Assembly: GCA_000146855.1 (NCBI GenBank)
Contig: GL405246.1
Coordinates: 1,864,508-1,871,475, forward strand
Direction: 5' to 3'
DNA from: [Eubacterium] yurii subsp. margaretiae ATCC 43715
GTDB lineage: Bacteria > Bacillota > Clostridia > Peptostreptococcales > Filifactoraceae
Length of the DNA: 6,968 bases
Shown here: positions 6,299-6,968 of the stretch, one piece after another
Numbering within the stretch: position 1 is the first letter of the stretch
How the letters are laid out: each line of letters begins with the position of its first letter
Translations under genes and position numbers: made by a program
The notes under the pieces: model-generated
Database searches by the model: none
The model's input: only the letters and a program-made list of their open reading frames with translations
What the model was told of the DNA's origin: nothing

Positions 6299-6317
6299 TA
6301 TACAAGCTAACTGATAA
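6260..6317 (-). promoter_or_regulatory. Candidate overlapping promoters for the large surface-protein gene
   Basis: Two arrangements fit. TTATCA (6317-6312), 17 bases, TATACT (6294-6289) would start near 6282. TTGTGG (6289-6284), 18 bases, TATACT (6265-6260) would start near 6253 and give a leader of about 29 nt with the ribosome binding site well placed. Both -10 elements lie in the 13-bp direct repeats. The -35 matches are modest, and AT-rich DNA gives many chance hits, so this is a candidate only. Confidence 0.35.
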
Positions 6318-6528
6318 AATATTTCTGATATGTAATGCTACTAATATTTTATAAAGCTATTAATTAAAATTTCTATAAGCTGATACCTTTTTTATAATTA
6401 TTTGTCTATTTTATCATACATTTTTCTTTATATATTATATTTTTTCTATTTCATTGTTATTATATAGTTGTATGACCTTTTAATAGCAATCTAGTATTAA
6501 GGTTAATTATGCAAAAGTTTTTTGTACT

Positions 6529-6565
6529 AATCCGGATTTATATATCATATATTAAAACTTAGCAA
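6529..6565 (-). promoter_or_regulatory. Distal promoter candidate with a 10-bp palindrome at its start point
   Basis: TTGCTA (6565-6560), 17 bases, TATAAA (6542-6537) is a reasonable sigma-A match pointing toward the surface-protein gene. The perfect palindrome AATCCGGATT (6529-6538) touches the -10 and covers the expected start site, the place where a repressor would bind. It contains the most GC-rich spot in this AT-rich stretch. Use of this promoter would give a 5' leader of about 300 nt. The sequences are seen; function is inferred. Confidence 0.35.
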
Positions 6566-6935
6566 AAGTTGGGCATCTTCTTAATTTTAATAATATTGTC
6601 TAATATATGACTGTTTATTGAGTTATTAGTATTAAATAACTTTTAAATAGTTTTTAGCATAAGATATTAATTAGATTAAAATCTTTAGATAACATATATT
6701 GCTATAAATTAGCAATTACAAAAGATAATATTATTAAATGAAAGTATCCAGACATAATTTTACTGCTTTATTAATAAATACAGATAATTATTGGTTTTTT
6801 TTAATAATATTAAATTTCGTATCTTAGGATTTTTCAATGTTTTATAAGGTAAATATTGCATCTTATAGACTATCTCTATTCTTTGCAAAATTTAGCCCTT
6901 AAAATATTATGTACTAATTTTTTATCTTATATCAT

Positions 6936-6950
6936 CAATAATTATTATCA
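6936..6950. promoter_or_regulatory. Fur-box-like inverted repeat at the right edge
   Basis: On the minus strand TGATAATAATTATTG matches 12 of the 14 informative positions of the 7-1-7 Fur consensus TGATAATnATTATCA; the last two bases differ. It lies about 710 bp upstream of the surface-protein start, too far to be its obvious operator, but near enough to the right edge to belong to a neighbouring gene. Local AT-richness makes a chance match quite possible. Confidence 0.25.
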
Positions 6951-6968
6951 TATAAGTATTATATAACA

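Larger units (their letters stand above)
6306..6968. other. AT-rich upstream intergenic region without a recognisable gene
   Basis: This stretch has frequent stops in all frames and no open frame with a ribosome binding site, and I find no tRNA-like fold or riboswitch core. Visible items are the candidate promoters described separately, two copies of GCAAAAGTT (6511-6519 and 6562-6570), a small hairpin without a T run (6698-6704 with 6710-6716), and a plus-strand promoter-like pair (TTGCAA 6883-6888, 16 bases, TATTAT 6905-6910) that might face a gene beyond the right edge. Confidence 0.6.

Noticed and set aside
6225..6305. Extension of the large gene to an upstream in-frame ATG at 6305
   Set aside because: These 27 codons lack a ribosome binding site, overlap the leader repeats and the real AAAGGAGGT, and would place a non-signal sequence before a clear signal peptide.
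6698..6716. Small hairpin ATTGCTA/TAGCAAT as a terminator for a gene to the right
   Set aside because: The 7-bp stem has only two G-C pairs and no T run follows on either strand.

Overview
The window looks like a piece of a low-GC Gram-positive (Firmicutes/Clostridia-type) chromosome. It is strongly AT-rich. It has a textbook AAAGGAGGT ribosome binding site and sigma-A-type promoter hexamers. Its only protein gene encodes a secreted giant surface protein that ends in three S-layer homology (SLH) domains, which implies a cell wall carrying an SLH-binding secondary polymer. An anaerobic clostridial relative is an inference from composition and domain mix; nothing here fixes the genus.

Layout: Positions 1-311 are non-coding. 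At the far left is a well-formed minus-strand promoter (-35 at 65-60, -10 at 42-37) firing leftward out of the window, preceded by an intrinsic terminator hairpin at 95-140. Positions 312-6224 (minus strand) hold one gene of 1970 codons. Positions 6225-6968 are a 744-bp, very AT-rich upstream region with no credible gene. It carries the ribosome binding site, a pair of 13-bp direct repeats overlapping two possible promoters, a more distant promoter candidate with a 10-bp palindrome at its start point, and, at the right edge, a sequence resembling a Fur box.

The protein reads, N to C: signal peptide (1-29); an unrecognised region with aromatic-rich and beta-rich parts (30-270); a helical region (271-490); beta domain copy A (495-568); NEAT-like domain 1 (577-708); a long run of helical FIVAR-like units (about 724-1075); NEAT-like domain 2 (1098-1240); four tandem FIVAR-like units (1247-1530); NEAT-like domain 3 (1533-1648); beta domain copy B (1663-1736, 43 of 74 residues identical to copy A); a Gly/Ser hinge (1739-1759); a charged linker; and three SLH domains (1795-1968). 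The simplest reading is a non-covalently anchored wall protein that holds NEAT-like modules away from the surface on helical spacers, possibly for haem/haemoprotein or host-ligand binding. None of the NEAT-like modules shows an obvious canonical YxxxY haem-ligand motif in the expected place, so haem binding is not established.

The gene appears to be its own transcription unit: no other gene lies within 300 bp downstream or 740 bp upstream in the window, a terminator follows it, and a fresh promoter follows the terminator. I see no CRISPR, tRNA, rRNA, mobile element or multi-gene system here. The most notable items are the mosaic architecture, the internally recombining repeat block and the candidate regulatory sites upstream.
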